From Bos javanicus (Eukaryota; Chordata; Mammalia; Artiodactyla; Bovidae), in contig NC_083876.1 of assembly GCF_032452875.1 (NCBI RefSeq), forward strand, positions 21,798,001-21,862,000: 64,000 nt of DNA, written 5' to 3'. Each line of letters opens with the position of its first letter. The first letter of the stretch is position 1. Below the pieces are notes generated by a model that made no database searches, had not been told where the DNA came from, and saw nothing but the letters and a program-made list of their open reading frames with translations. Both the position numbers and the translations under genes were made by a program. This document shows positions 21,880 to 32,815 of this stretch, one piece after another.

Positions 21880-22319
21880 TTTTTTCTCCATCTGGAATTT
21901 ATATTGGTATACAAAGTGAGATAGAGATCTAACATCATAGTTTTCCAACTGCCTATCTAGTTGTTATCTAGAGTAATTTTAATTACAGAAAAAAAAGCTG
22001 CTCTTTTTTTCCTTCTTCTCTTCTCCTTCTCATATTGTTGTCTTTTCATGGAGCACTGAGAAACAGAAATATATGGTCAGACACACACCTCATCCCTCTA
22101 ATTCTTTAAGGCCAGTTCCATGCCCTTAGATAATTTATAGCTACTTACATTCGAGTCACACTACAGATAATCAGAGAGGTCAGAAATATCAGGTGCAATA
22201 GCAGAACTAAGTTTTTAGAGGATTTTGGTGATGGACACATTGAGAACCTTTGCTTCACATAAGTATTTCCTGGAGACCTCCAGGGGCTCTTCATTTATTG
22301 TAAATTAAACAGCCTAGCA
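21880..22319. other. Single-copy sequence, no gene seen
   Basis: Nothing coding is visible. A T-rich run occurs near 22000-22030. Confidence 0.5.
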
Positions 22320-22603
22320 CATGCAGAAGTATTTTAAATCATTGGGGGAAATGCAAATTAAAACCACAGTGAGATACCACTGTACACTGACCTGAATGAC
22401 TAAAACCAATAGATATATTAAAATACCTATAACACCAAATGTTAATAAGGATTTGTAGCAACTAGAATTCTCATAAATTGATAGTAGGATTATAAAACGG
22501 TACAATCTCTGGAAAATTTTCTGGAAGTTTCAGATAAAATTAAACATACATTTATTACTATAACCAGCAAATTCACTCCTAGATCTTGGTCAAGATAAAA
22601 TAT
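22320..22603 (+). mobile_element. Old L1, first piece
   Basis: Decayed L1 ORF2 tail (GCAAATTAAAACCACAGTGA, GATACCACTGTACACTGACC). It resumes at 23043, 23340 and 23847 after later insertions. Confidence 0.8.
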
Positions 22604-22611
22604 AATGTTGC

Positions 22612-22990
22612 CATTCTCCCAAATCAACCCACCCTCTCCCTCTCCCACAGAGTCCAAAAGACTGTTCTATACATCTGTGTCTCTTTTGCTTTCTTGCTTA
22701 CAGGGTTATCGTTACCATCTTTCTAAATTCCATATATATATGTGTTAGTATACTGTATTGGTGTTTTTCTTTCTGGCTTACTTCACTCTGTATAATAGGC
22801 TCCAGTTTCATCCACCCATGATATAGGATGCTTGGGGCTGGTGCACTGGGATGACCCAGAGGGATGGTATGGGGAGGGAGGTGGGAGGGGGGTTCAGGAT
22901 GGGGAACACGTGTATACCTGTGGTGGATTCATGTTGATGTATGGCAAAACCAATACAATATTGTAAAGTAATTAACCTCCAATTAAAATA

Positions 22991-23034
<44 letters not shown>
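22612..23034 (+). mobile_element. L1 3' end with 5' inversion
   Basis: Bases 22612-22818 are antisense L1 (reverse complement of about 50895-51098 of the complete copy). Bases 22824-23000 are sense 3' UTR and tail, followed by (AT)n. The whole is flanked by AATGTTGC at 22604-22611 and 23035-23042. This is the standard signature of twin priming during target-primed reverse transcription. Confidence 0.95.
22998..23033. repeat. (AT)n microsatellite
   Basis: About 36 bp of pure alternating AT in the tail of the 5'-inverted L1. Likely length-variable. Confidence 0.95.
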
Positions 23035-23039
<5 letters not shown>

Positions 23040-23042
23040 TGC

Positions 23043-23097
23043 AAAAAGACTTGTACAATGATGTTTAAGTTGCTTCATTTATCATAGCTCCAAACTG
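23043..23097 (+). mobile_element. Old L1, second piece
   Basis: AATGATGTTTAAGTTGCTTC-type ORF2 end sequence lies between the young L1 and the Bov-tA. Confidence 0.65.
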
Positions 23098-23110
23098 GAA
23101 GCAGCACAGG

Positions 23111-23326
23111 GCTTCCCAGGTGGCACTAGGGGTAAAGAACCCGCCTGCCAATGCAGGACACATAAGAGACGCAGGTTTGATCCCTGGCTGGGGAAGATCC
23201 CCTGGAAGACGGCATGGCAACCCACTCCACTGTTCTTGCCTGGAGAATCCCATGGACAGAGGAGGCTTGTGGGCTACAGTCCATAGGGTCGCACAGAGTC
23301 GGACATGACTGAAGCAGCTTTGATCT
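23111..23326 (+). mobile_element. Bov-tA SINE
   Basis: Complete sense SINE with a 13-bp target-site duplication GAAGCAGCACAGG at 23098-23110 and 23327-23339. Confidence 0.96.
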
Positions 23327-23339
23327 GAAGCAGCACAGG

Positions 23340-23466
23340 TGTCCACTAATAGACTAAACTGTGGTATATTCGTATAATGAAATAGTACTCAGAAATAAAA
23401 AAGGACAACCTACTGACACAAACAACATGAGTGAATCTCAAAAACGTTTTGATGATTCAAAAAAGG
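23340..23466 (+). mobile_element. Old L1, third piece
   Basis: AAACTGTGGTATATTCGTAT and GAGTGAATCTCAAAAACG are typical of the end of L1 ORF2. Confidence 0.75.
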
Positions 23467-23846
23467 TATTATGGGCTGATTCGTGTCCCCCACTCCCACC
23501 TCCAAAATGTTTATATTAAAGCCCTATTAGTGGTAATACCTCAGTATATGACTGTTTGTATATTGGGCCTTTCAAGAAGTAATAAAGGTAAAATGAGGTC
23601 TCATGGGTGGGCCTTAATGCAATATGCTGTTCTTTCTAAGAAGAAGAAATTAGGACACAGACAACACAGAGACAGAGGGACAGCCATGTGAGGACACAGC
23701 AAGAACATAATAATTTTCAAGCCAACGAGAGAGACGCCAGCATCTTGATCTTGGAATTTCAGCCTCTAGAACTGTGAGAAAATGCATTTCTGTTGTTTTT
23801 ACCGTTAGTCTGTGAAAAAAATTTTGGCAGCACTTGCAAGCTGATA
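23467..23846 (+). mobile_element. MLT1-type (MaLR) LTR
   Basis: Sense solo LTR of the ERVL-MaLR group: GCTGATTCGTGTCCCCCACT start, GCCATGTGAGGACACAGCAA, CTTGATCTTGGAATTTCAGC and CTCTAGAACTGTGAGAAAAT. It splits the old L1. Confidence 0.8.
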
Positions 23847-24125
23847 CAGAAGCTCTACACAGAAGAATACATACAGTATTATTCCAATTATATTATGGAG
23901 TTCTAAACAGGTAAAACTATTTCATAATGGAAAAAAACTTCAGAACAGTAGTTGCCTCTAAGGGATGAACCAGGGCATTAACTAATTGGGAAGGGGCATG
24001 CCAGAAGTTTCTGGTGTGATGGCAAAGAGGTTTGGGTTACACAAGTACATGCATTTGTCAAATCTCATGGATGTTCTCTTAAGATTTGTGCATTTCACTA
24101 TGTATAAATGCTACATCAAAAGATA
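23847..24125 (+). mobile_element. Old L1 3' UTR, last piece
   Basis: GTTGCCTCTAAGGGATGAAC, GGAAGGGGCATGCCAGAAG and AAGATTTGTGCATTTCACTA are the familiar ending of old mammalian L1 3' UTRs. Confidence 0.8.
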
Positions 24126-24401
24126 AAACCCATAAACAATCAACAGGCCCCGCCTCTGATGTGAGAAGCTGTAGTGTCCCCTTTTCTGCCTTTCCTCTCT
24201 AATTACAGACCCAAGCACCAGTGGTGCTATTGTATTTTGTATTTTGTGTTTTTCACTTGGATATTTGCTAAAACCCATCAAGATGAAATTCCCTGGCTGA
24301 CATGCTTCTGCTGTGCTCATCAGCCAAGAAGGATTAGTTGAAGCATGAAGCTGAGTGGAAAGGAGACTTAACTTTTTCCTGAGTAGGAAAATTCATTTGT
24401 G

Positions 24402-24627
24402 AGTACATGCTCAGTCTCTCAATCATGTCTGACTCTTTGCGACCCATAGACTGTAGCCTACCAGGCTCACCAGGCTCTGTCCATGGGTTTCTACAGACAA
24501 GAATACTGGAGTGAGTTGCCATGCCCTCCTCCAGTGAATCTTCCTGACCCAGAAATCAAACCACATCTCCTGCGCCTCCTACATTGGCGCAGGCAGATTC
24601 TTTATCACTGAGCCACTGGGAAGCCCA
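24402..24627 (-). mobile_element. Bov-tA SINE
   Basis: Antisense and diverged. A short internal duplication of CACCAGGCT near 24461-24477 is specific to this copy. Confidence 0.9.
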
Positions 24628-24962
24628 GCTCAGCTGTACCACTCGCCAAAAGAGTTTTTGATCCTTGACTGTAGCACATGTGGTGGATTGCAAAGCATAA
24701 ACCTATCAGTCAGGGCCCTGAGTTGACTGAGAGGAGCTAATGCTTAAATTTTCTTTGAGGAGTGAAGACATAGAAATTTGCAAGGGGATAGATGATAGCA
24801 GTTCAAGATAAGAGGGTCTGTCTTCCTTAAGGTGGAAAATAAAGAAGCCTCTGGACTTTGGTTCAAAGCTCAGGTACATTTTGTTTAAAGAGGAAGAAAA
24901 GCTCCAGTGCTCTGACCTACGTCTTCCTATTTATGGGTTGTCTAGCCTGTAATCTAGACACT

Positions 24963-25233
24963 GCTGCTGCTGCTGCTAAGTCGCTTCAGTCGTGTCCGAC
25001 TCTGTGCGACCCCACAGCAGCCCACCAGGCTCACCCATCCCTGGGATTCTCCAGGCAAGAACACTGGAGTGGGTTGCCATTTCCTTCTCCAATGCATGAA
25101 AGTGAAAAGTGAAAGTGCAATCGCTCAGTCGTGTCAGACTCTAGCGACCCCATGGACTTCAGCCTACCAGGCTCCTCCGTCCATGGGATTTTCCAGGCAA
25201 GAGTACTGGAGTGGGGTGCCATTGCCTTCTCTG
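24963..25233 (-). mobile_element. BOV-A2 SINE, full dimer
   Basis: Antisense dimer with the GCTGCTGCTGCTGC end and the GCATGAAAGTGAAAAGTG linker. AATCTAGACACT flanks it at 24951-24962 and 25234-25245. Confidence 0.96.
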
Positions 25234-25245
25234 AATCTAGACACT

Positions 25246-26560
25246 AATATGCTATTTGTTGAGAAATTCCATTCTTTGTGCCTTTAGGGAGATTCCTGTT
25301 AATTTCTCAAATGACCTTAGGGCATCGGCTGCATAATCTACTTGGCATTTTTGACTGTTTTTGACCCAGATATCAAGTTCATTTGCCTCTCAGTGAGTCA
25401 AATCTTTTTTACATCACTAAGCCTCCTCATTCAACCAGAAGGAAGTGGGTGGGAAGCATAGCTAAGGGTAGCCCACAGTGTTATGGCTCAAATCTGATTT
25501 TAGAAGCAGGAAATAAACAGTAGTCCCTAATCTATACGGTTTAGGATGAAGCATAGTATATAGGATCTTTATTTCTGTTGCTAGAATTCTTCTTCCAATT
25601 GTCAGTTTGTGAATAAACCTGAAATAGATTTTTTTGCTTAGCTTGCAACACAATAGCACTTTTAAAGAAATCTCTTACTCTGTGAAGTACTCACTTTTCT
25701 CCTATTAATTCTCCTGTAAATAAAAAAGACATTGCCTAGAACTGACTAGAATTTTTGGTATGGTCTTTAAGATGAAGGCTATTCTAAATCCATGGAGCTA
25801 TTCAAGTCTGTCTGAAACAGTCCGCCATTGACTGTGAACCCAATATCTGGTTATATCAATACTTCCAAAGACTCTTTATGAGATTTCCCCCCTACAATTC
25901 AAATCCTTGCTTCTAGGCCCTATTTTTTATTAAGGATATTACAAAAAAGTATATTCTGAATCCCTTTTATGTCTAAGAATAATATCTAGTAAATACATGA
26001 ATAGTTCCTTAAATAAACAAAATCCTTACAAAACAGACCAATATGTAACATCTAAGTTGGAAAATTGATGTGAGGAATATTAGCTTCTACTAATAACTGC
26101 ATTCTCCTGTCCAATTTTCCTTGAGCACACACTGGATTAGGACTTTTACTCCATTTATGTACTCTTGATGAGACAGAACTTCAAAGACAATCTATTCCTC
26201 CATATATATGTTTTAATTGAGTCCTCTCTGTTTTGTCATTCTCTACTTCACATACTTGTATTAAACATTCTTTCTTCAAGTATAGATGATACTTAATTGA
26301 TGCCTCAGTAATCCCTTTCCAAATCTGTCTGTTGCTTTGATGCAGTGAACTATGAGACCCATTAATTCCCCCCAGTAAAACTATGATACTTTATCTCAGT
26401 CCAAATGAATGGGGCCTGGAAAATTCTAGAAATAGCAATGACCCTATCAATAATGTAGGGCTTTATAATCCAAGCCCCAAGAAGTAAATAAATGAATATT
26501 CTTTGGGCCTGGTTGTATTCTTGATCACATTTTTCACTGACTAAATATTATTTCTCAGTA
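25246..26560. other. Single-copy sequence, no gene seen
   Basis: AT-rich, with no recognisable repeat and no reading frame above about 65 codons. It may be an intron or intergenic. Confidence 0.5.
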
Positions 26561-26568
26561 TATGGCAA

Positions 26569-26787
26569 TATTTTATTTATTTATCTTGGATGCATTGGGT
26601 CTCTGTTGTTATGTGTGAGCTTCTCATTGTGGTGGCTTCTCTGGTTGCAGAGCACAGGTTCAGGTGTTGTGGTGCATACGCTTAATTGCCCAGCAGCATG
26701 TGGGATCTTCCCAGACCAGGGGGTGAACCTATGTTCCCTGCATTGCCAGGTGGATTCTTAACCACTGGATCACCAGAGAAGTCCAAG
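26569..26787 (-). mobile_element. tRNA-derived SINE (CHR/SINE2-1-like)
   Basis: Antisense, with the tRNA-like head at the right end (GAACCTATGTTCCCTGCATT, CACTGGATCACCAGAGAAG). ATATGGCA flanks it at 26561-26568 and about 26788-26795. Confidence 0.85.
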
Positions 26788-26795
26788 GATATGGC

Positions 26796-28186
26796 AGTGT
26801 TGAAAGCAAATGAAAAATGTCCATGAAAACAATTCTTCCATGTTCAGTCTCTCAGACCCCCCTAAATTCCAAGCTAATGGAAAAGCAATAATTTGATACA
26901 CACCAAATGTCAGCTATCCTCACAAAGGGAGCTTTTGAGATATTGAATCAATACATAAACTGTATACTTCTCAATCCAAGTACATAAATGTAGTAAGTGT
27001 CAGTGTGTATATGCTGACTGATAAGACACAATTCCTTTTTATGGGGCAATCCATTTAATAGATAACTGAAGATTCTGTTCTCTGACTATTCATTAGATAA
27101 TACCACACTGCTCATAGGAAATGCAAGCCATGGCCACAGTTCATCCAGATTTTCAGTTTTAGGAAGCCTGAATTTATTAGATCACTCTGCCCATCTCTCC
27201 AGACCTTTTCTCTGCAGAGTTGGATGAAAAAGGAGCCCAAGTTGTTAAACTCACTCATCATTATAATTTCACAATAACTTCACAAATATAACCTGTTATA
27301 TGATAAATGTCAATTTCATTCATCATTACAACTTTACAAATGCAATCTCTATGATAAATCTGAATGTAATTTCATATATATTTTTTAAGGGGTCAGTATT
27401 CTTAAATATTCAAAATCAGTCTATTGCAGTAGCCTCACCTATGAAGTGCTAAGTGAAATGATTTCCTTCTAAAACTTAATTGCAACTTCATCAACTCTGC
27501 CAGAACTGTACCAGCACATATTTATTAAAAAAATAGAACAGACACAAGCTGGTTAGGGTAGAATGGTCATTTCTACCACAAAGGATTAATAACAAAGGAA
27601 AGAATTAACCACTTATTCAAAATTGCCATTCAGGGGGAAAAAGGAGTTTTTTAAAAATACATCAGATAGGAGATAAGTCATAACCCATCTTGGCCATGTC
27701 CATTCTAAGGAAACCAACTTGCCTACTCTGTGTCTTGATGTAACAGTATGTGTAGAGAAAAACAATCTCCTCTTTTTCCTTGAGTATCTCCCTTAAAGTT
27801 ACTAAGTTCATTTTTCACCCAATGACTCATAAATATCTATTTCTAAAAGATATTTAAAAGATCTTAAAAGAAACCTCAGTGGTGACAACAATAAGCAAAA
27901 ATACTGGGGAAATTGTTGCCCATGGTAAGATTTTTGAAAAAGACTGATAGCAGCCTAAATATCCATTAAATACTAGAAAACAGTGGGATATCACAGCCTA
28001 AGCACAAGGATGACAAACATGACAAGTGACAAGAAAAACAAGCAGTAAATTTCCCGTATGCTCAGCTATCGTTAGCTAAGTGATGAACCTATATACCTTA
28101 TGTATAAGTGAACAAATAACAAGAATCTCTCATTATTTCAACTATTCCAAAGACTGTTAGAAGAAATATGCCAATATGGCAGTTTT
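26796..28186. other. Single-copy AT-rich sequence
   Basis: No gene is seen. An imperfect direct repeat of about 62 bp lies at 27256-27380 (CATCATTATAATTTCAC and CATCATTACAACTTTAC). Confidence 0.5.
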
Positions 28187-28189
28187 ATT

Positions 28190-28365
28190 TCTTTTTAGCA
28201 GCTTTACTGTTAATTGTAAATTAACAGGTGTAATTGCATACAAAAAAAGTGCATATATTTGACATATACAACTTGACAGGTTTGAAATATGCATATATCC
28301 ATGAAATCATCACTATAATCAAGGTAATAAACTTATCTGTCACCTCTGAAAGTTTCCTCCTGCCC
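28190..28365 (-). mobile_element. Old L1 3' region
   Basis: GCAGCTTTACTGTTAATTGT and CATGAAATCATCACTATAAT follow the antisense 3' part of old mammalian L1. Confidence 0.6.
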
Positions 28366-28587
28366 ACCTGGTAATTTTAAACACCAAAAGCATAATTACC
28401 TTGGGGAATTCAGGTAAATAAATGTTCCCAGGGGAGTGGTAGCATTCATATGGCTTCACTATGCAGGACAAATCGTGTATATCTTGTAGACTCCAGAAAC
28501 CACCCCCATTAAGTGAAGCGGGGGGGGTATGTACAAACATAATGTATTAGCAACTTCATAAATAAAGATATCCCCAAGAGAAGACCT
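28366..28587. other. Single-copy sequence
   Basis: A short single-copy block with a G7 run near 28520. No gene is seen. Confidence 0.45.
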
Positions 28588-28736
28588 TTTTTTAAAATAT
28601 ATATTGAAGCTTAGTTCATTCACAATGCTGTATTTGTTTCAGGTGTACAGCAAAGTGCTATTTGGTTATTACAGAATATTCAGTAGAGCTTCCTGTACTA
28701 TACAGTAGGTCCTTGTTGAGTATCTATTTTACATAT

Positions 28737-28869
28737 GCTGCTGCTGCTGCTAAGTCACTTCAGTCATGTCCGACTCTGTGTGACCCCATAGACAGCAGCC
28801 CACCAGGCTCCCCCGACCCTGGGATTCTCCAGGCAAGAACACTGGAGTGGGGTGCCATTGCCTTCTCTG
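28737..28869 (-). mobile_element. BOV-A monomer SINE
   Basis: A single antisense Bov-A unit. ATTTTACATAT flanks it at 28726-28736 and 28870-28880. Confidence 0.94.
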
Positions 28870-28894
28870 ATTTTACATATAGCAGTGTGTATAT

Positions 28895-29161
28895 CGGAGA
28901 AGGCAGTGGCACCCCACTCCAGTACTCTTGCCTGGAAAATCCTATAGATGGAGGAGCCTGGTAGGCTGCAGTCCATGGGGTCGCTAAGAGTTGGATATGA
29001 CTGAGCGACTTCACTTTCCCTTTTCCCTTTCATGTATTGGTGAAGGAAATGGCAACCCACTCCAGTGTTCTTGCCTGGAGAATCCCAGGGACGGGTGAGC
29101 CTGGTGGGCTGCCGTCTATGGGATTGCACAGAGTCGGACACGACTGAAGTGACTTAGCTGC
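28895..29161 (+). mobile_element. BOV-A2 SINE, full dimer
   Basis: Sense dimer starting CGGAGAAGGCAGTGGCACCC. A 14-bp duplication AGCAGTGTGTATAT lies at 28881-28894 and 29162-29175. Confidence 0.96.
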
Positions 29162-29175
29162 AGCAGTGTGTATAT

Positions 29176-29393
29176 GGGCTTCCCAGATGGCACTGGTGAT
29201 AAAGACCTGCCTGTCAATGCAGGAGATGTAAGAGCCATGGGTTCAATCCCTGAGTGGGGAAGATCCCCTGGAGGAGGAAATGGCAATCCACTCCAGTATT
29301 CTTGCCTGGGGAATCCCATGGACAGAGGAGTCTGGCAGGCTACAGTCCATGGGGTCGCATAGAGTTGGACATGACTGAAGCAACTTAGCACAA
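29176..29393 (+). mobile_element. Bov-tA SINE
   Basis: Sense Bov-tA starting GGGCTTCCCAGATGGC. TGTGTATAT flanks it at 29167-29175 and 29394-29402, so it entered the duplicated target left by the BOV-A2. Confidence 0.95.
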
Positions 29394-29820
29394 TGTGTAT
29401 ATGTTAATCCTAAACTCCTAATTAATCCTTCCCCCCTCCCCACTTTCCCCTTTGGAAACCATAAGTTTATTTTCAAAGTCTGTGAGTTTGTTTCTCTTTT
29501 ATATATAAGTTCATTTGTATCATTTTTTTAGATTCTATATTTAAGTGATATAATATATTTGTCTTTCTCTGTCTCACTTCACTTAGTACAATAACCTCTG
29601 GGGCCATCCATGTTGCTGCAAATAGCATTATTTCATTCTTTTTTTAATGGCTGAATAATATTCTATTGTATATATGTATCACATCTTCTTTAGCCATTCA
29701 CCCATCAGTGGAAATTTAGGTTGCTTGTATGTCTTGGCTATTGTAAATAGTATTGCAATGAACATTGAGGAATATGTATCAAGAAAAGATCTTTTGATAT
29801 GGTTATGATTAGCATCTGCT

Positions 29821-30754
29821 TAAGATCACTAAGTGAAAGCATTCCCAAGCTGGTTTATACAACTAATACTAAAGAGATTATAATTTCCTGCCTGATACAA
29901 AAAAAAAAAAAAGTGAATTCCATTATCTTCTCAAGTTTAAGAATATTCAATCTATAAACTGTGAAAGAATAATCAATCTGTGAAAATTCAATTTCATGAT
30001 TTTAATTTCATCATACAATACATATGAAAACATACAAAAAATAGAAAACGTGGGCAATAAAAACTAAGATTGCTGATTTACCTGTTGCTTTCATATAGGA
30101 GGAACTTTAATCACAAAGACAGTGGGGCTAAATTCAGAAAAAAGCAGTTGCCTGTCCATGTTTTACCTCATAAAACAGAATGAAACCACCAATGTGGACA
30201 TAGGCAGAAAGGAGACTTTGACACACATCATTTACTCTCCCTCAGTTCAGAGAGGCACACTGTCCATCAACTTAAGAAGTGATCAGTGAGAAGTCATCAG
30301 AGCTTCTCCATTAATATTCAGGCCAAATTTCAGAGTAGACCACAATATGAGTTCCCATCCCTCTCCACACTCTCCTCCAGTAAATCTATAAAAATATTTA
30401 GGTATTGTCATGTGCATCATAGAAATAGCTTCTGAAACTGAAGAAGTTTCCTTCTCATGCCAAAAGAGCCTCATTAGAGAACAGCTCTTGGGGAAGGCAC
30501 TTTGCATGTTGTGTTGTCCTCTGTCTGAAGAACCTACACCTCCCCAGCAGACAGTGAGTAGCATGCACAGTGTTGGCAAAAAAAAAAAAAAAGAAGAGGA
30601 AGAAAAGGACAAGGAGAAAAAGGAAAAAAAGAGAGATCCTTGGAGCTCAAATTAATGCAATCTCATCCTCCTGAGTCCTAAAATAAACAAACTTTGGAAA
30701 CCATATTATATCAAAAAACAGTAGAAATGTTTGCAAAACTGCTTGGAGTCCTCA
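29821..30754. other. Single-copy sequence with A-rich tract
   Basis: No gene is supported. A purine tract of about 60 bp (A and GAA/AAG) lies at 30579-30640. Confidence 0.5.
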
Positions 30755-30756
30755 GC

Positions 30757-30928
30757 AAGATAATAGGACATATGGCGTATATGATAAAGGAGAGGGGAAT
30801 TTAGGGGAGGTTGGATACAAGGTTGGGTGTGTGGCTGAGTCTTTTCGTTGGTCACCTGAAACTATCATGACCTTGTTAATCAGCTATACCCCAATACAAA
30901 ATAAAAAGTTCTTTTGAAAAAAAGGAGC
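30757..30928 (+). mobile_element. L1 3' terminus, older artiodactyl type
   Basis: GTGGCTGAGTCTTTTCGTTG, ACCTGAAACTATCATGACCT and the ATACCCCAATACAAAATAAA tail. Confidence 0.85.
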
Positions 30929-30990
30929 AGCAAGGAATATGTAGAATAGACTGGAATTTAAAGATAACAAAGAGAGTTAAGGTAAGAATA

Positions 30991-31209
30991 GGGCTTCCCA
31001 GGTGGCTCAATGTTAAAGAATCTGCCTGCCAATGCAGTAGACACAGAAGACACGGGTTCGATCCCTAGGTCGGGAAGATCCCCTGGAGGAAAAAATGGCA
31101 ACCTACTCTAATATTCTTGCCTAGAAAATCCCATGGACAGAGGAGCCTGGTGGAGTGCAGTCCATGGGATTACAAAGAGTTGGACATGACTGAGTTCACA
31201 CATACTCCC
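30991..31209 (+). mobile_element. Bov-tA SINE
   Basis: Sense SINE with a perfect 13-bp duplication TAAGGTAAGAATA at 30978-30990 and 31210-31222. Confidence 0.96.
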
Positions 31210-31222
31210 TAAGGTAAGAATA

Positions 31223-31739
31223 TATCAGGCTCAAGTAAGAAAGCAATATGCAATAAATTAAAAAGTAGAGGCAGGATAGAACAGAATTTACACAGTTTAA
31301 ATTCAGTAATTGGTGAGAATAGATTTGAGAAGCTATTTCAGAATGCAGAGAAGAAGAGAAATATTAAAATATTGAGTCAAGATAGAGAGAAAAAAGTGTA
31401 TCCATTATAAGAAGCCTAGATGTTCACAAGGAAGATACAAGACAGTGGGAAGAAACAAGAAGTTAGAAACAACACAGTAACCAAAAGTACAATGAAAAAT
31501 AATCTTCCCAAACTAAACCAAAATGATGTGTGAATAGATATGTATTTATTATATACATTTATAAGTCATTATTGGCGCTTAATTCTATAATAAAAAAATA
31601 CACATAAATGAGACAAAGATGAATGAAACAAAAAGGGACACCTGCCATATTCTTGCCTTTGTGGATGATTGGAGAAACAAACAAATAATCACATGAATAA
31701 TATGAAATCACAACCAGGTGAGACAGTAGATTGTATTCT
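31223..31739. other. A-rich single-copy sequence
   Basis: No gene or clear repeat is seen. Confidence 0.45.
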
Positions 31740-32815
31740 GAGAGCATGCGATGAGGGATTTGACCTAGTCAGGAGGTCCCAGCAGGTTGGGGAAGGTTGA
31801 TTCATGCTAGGTCTGAGAGATAGTGGGAGTTAACCAAGGAACAGGAGAGTCCCCGCAGAAGGGATAGCATGTGGGAAGCCCTTTAGTATAAGTGAACACA
31901 GCATGCTTGAGGATCTATATGAAGGTCAGTGAAACTGGGGCCGAGAGACATAAGACAAACATAGATGACGATGAGGAGGGAGGTAGGGACGAGACCGCCC
32001 AGGGCTCTGTAGGGCAGAGACTTCAACCATTTTTTTGCACCATGACCTGCAGTAAGAAATACTTTCTACATCATAGCCCAGTACACATACCCATATGTAC
32101 ATATATAGAAATCAATTTGCTAGATCATAAAACAGTTTTTATATGGCTGATTCATGTTGTTTTATGGCAGACACTAACAAAACCTAGTAAAATAATTATA
32201 TTTCAATTTTTAAAAAAGAAACCATGAAACAGAATACAATAGAACCTATTAGAGAGGTTTTCTCATTGTAAGAGTACGCAACAGTTTGTGAAATCTTTGG
32301 TTTAGATTTATGCTCATTGTATATGTTTTATACATGTGTATATACATACACACAGTCACATGTATGTTTCATATATATAATGATTTTAATGCTTTTGTAA
32401 CCTAACAAATTGACTTCATGATTCATCAGTGGATCCCTACCTGTGTTTGAAAATTTTTGAGGTAAATCCGTGTTAGAGATTTTGCTCTTTATCTAAAGCT
32501 ACTGAGGCAATTTAACCAGATGCGTGAGGTAAACAAAATTTGAATTTGGGGCAGAAAACAATTTCTCTGGCTAGAGTGTGTAGGTTTGTAAAGAAACAAG
32601 TCAGAGGCTCTTATGTGAGGTGAGAGTCCTAGTAAGAGATAACAATTGAGACCTCCAAGAGACCTTGGAGGGTAGCAGAGGAGAATAAGAAAGATTTCAG
32701 AGATGATCAGGAGGTAAAAGTCAACATAACTTTGGGATAAGATAAATATGGACATAATTATCAAAGATGACTCTTAGGTTGAAAAGGGCCCAGAGTGAAA
32801 TATTGAAAAGAACCC
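31740..32815 (-). repeat. Decayed L2-like LINE, interrupted
   Basis: Pieces such as GGGATAGCATGTGGGAAGCC and CAAAGATGACTCTTAGGTTG match the known ancient-LINE pattern in the antisense direction. An L1 tail at 32136-32218 lies inside. Strongly diverged. Confidence 0.4.
32136..32218 (+). mobile_element. L1 3' tail fragment
   Basis: ATGGCTGATTCATGTTGTTT and CTAGTAAAATAATTATATTT resemble the final 80 bp of artiodactyl L1. Confidence 0.65.

Larger units (their letters stand above)
28588..29820 (-). mobile_element. Older L1 3' end hosting three SINEs
   Basis: Antisense L1: 28588-28736 (CTATACAGTAGGTCCTTG), then 28881-28894, then 29403-29820 (ATCCTAAACTCCTAATTAAT, ATGGCTGAATAATATTCTAT). The gaps are SINE insertions. 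Removing them restores a continuous L1. Confidence 0.9.
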
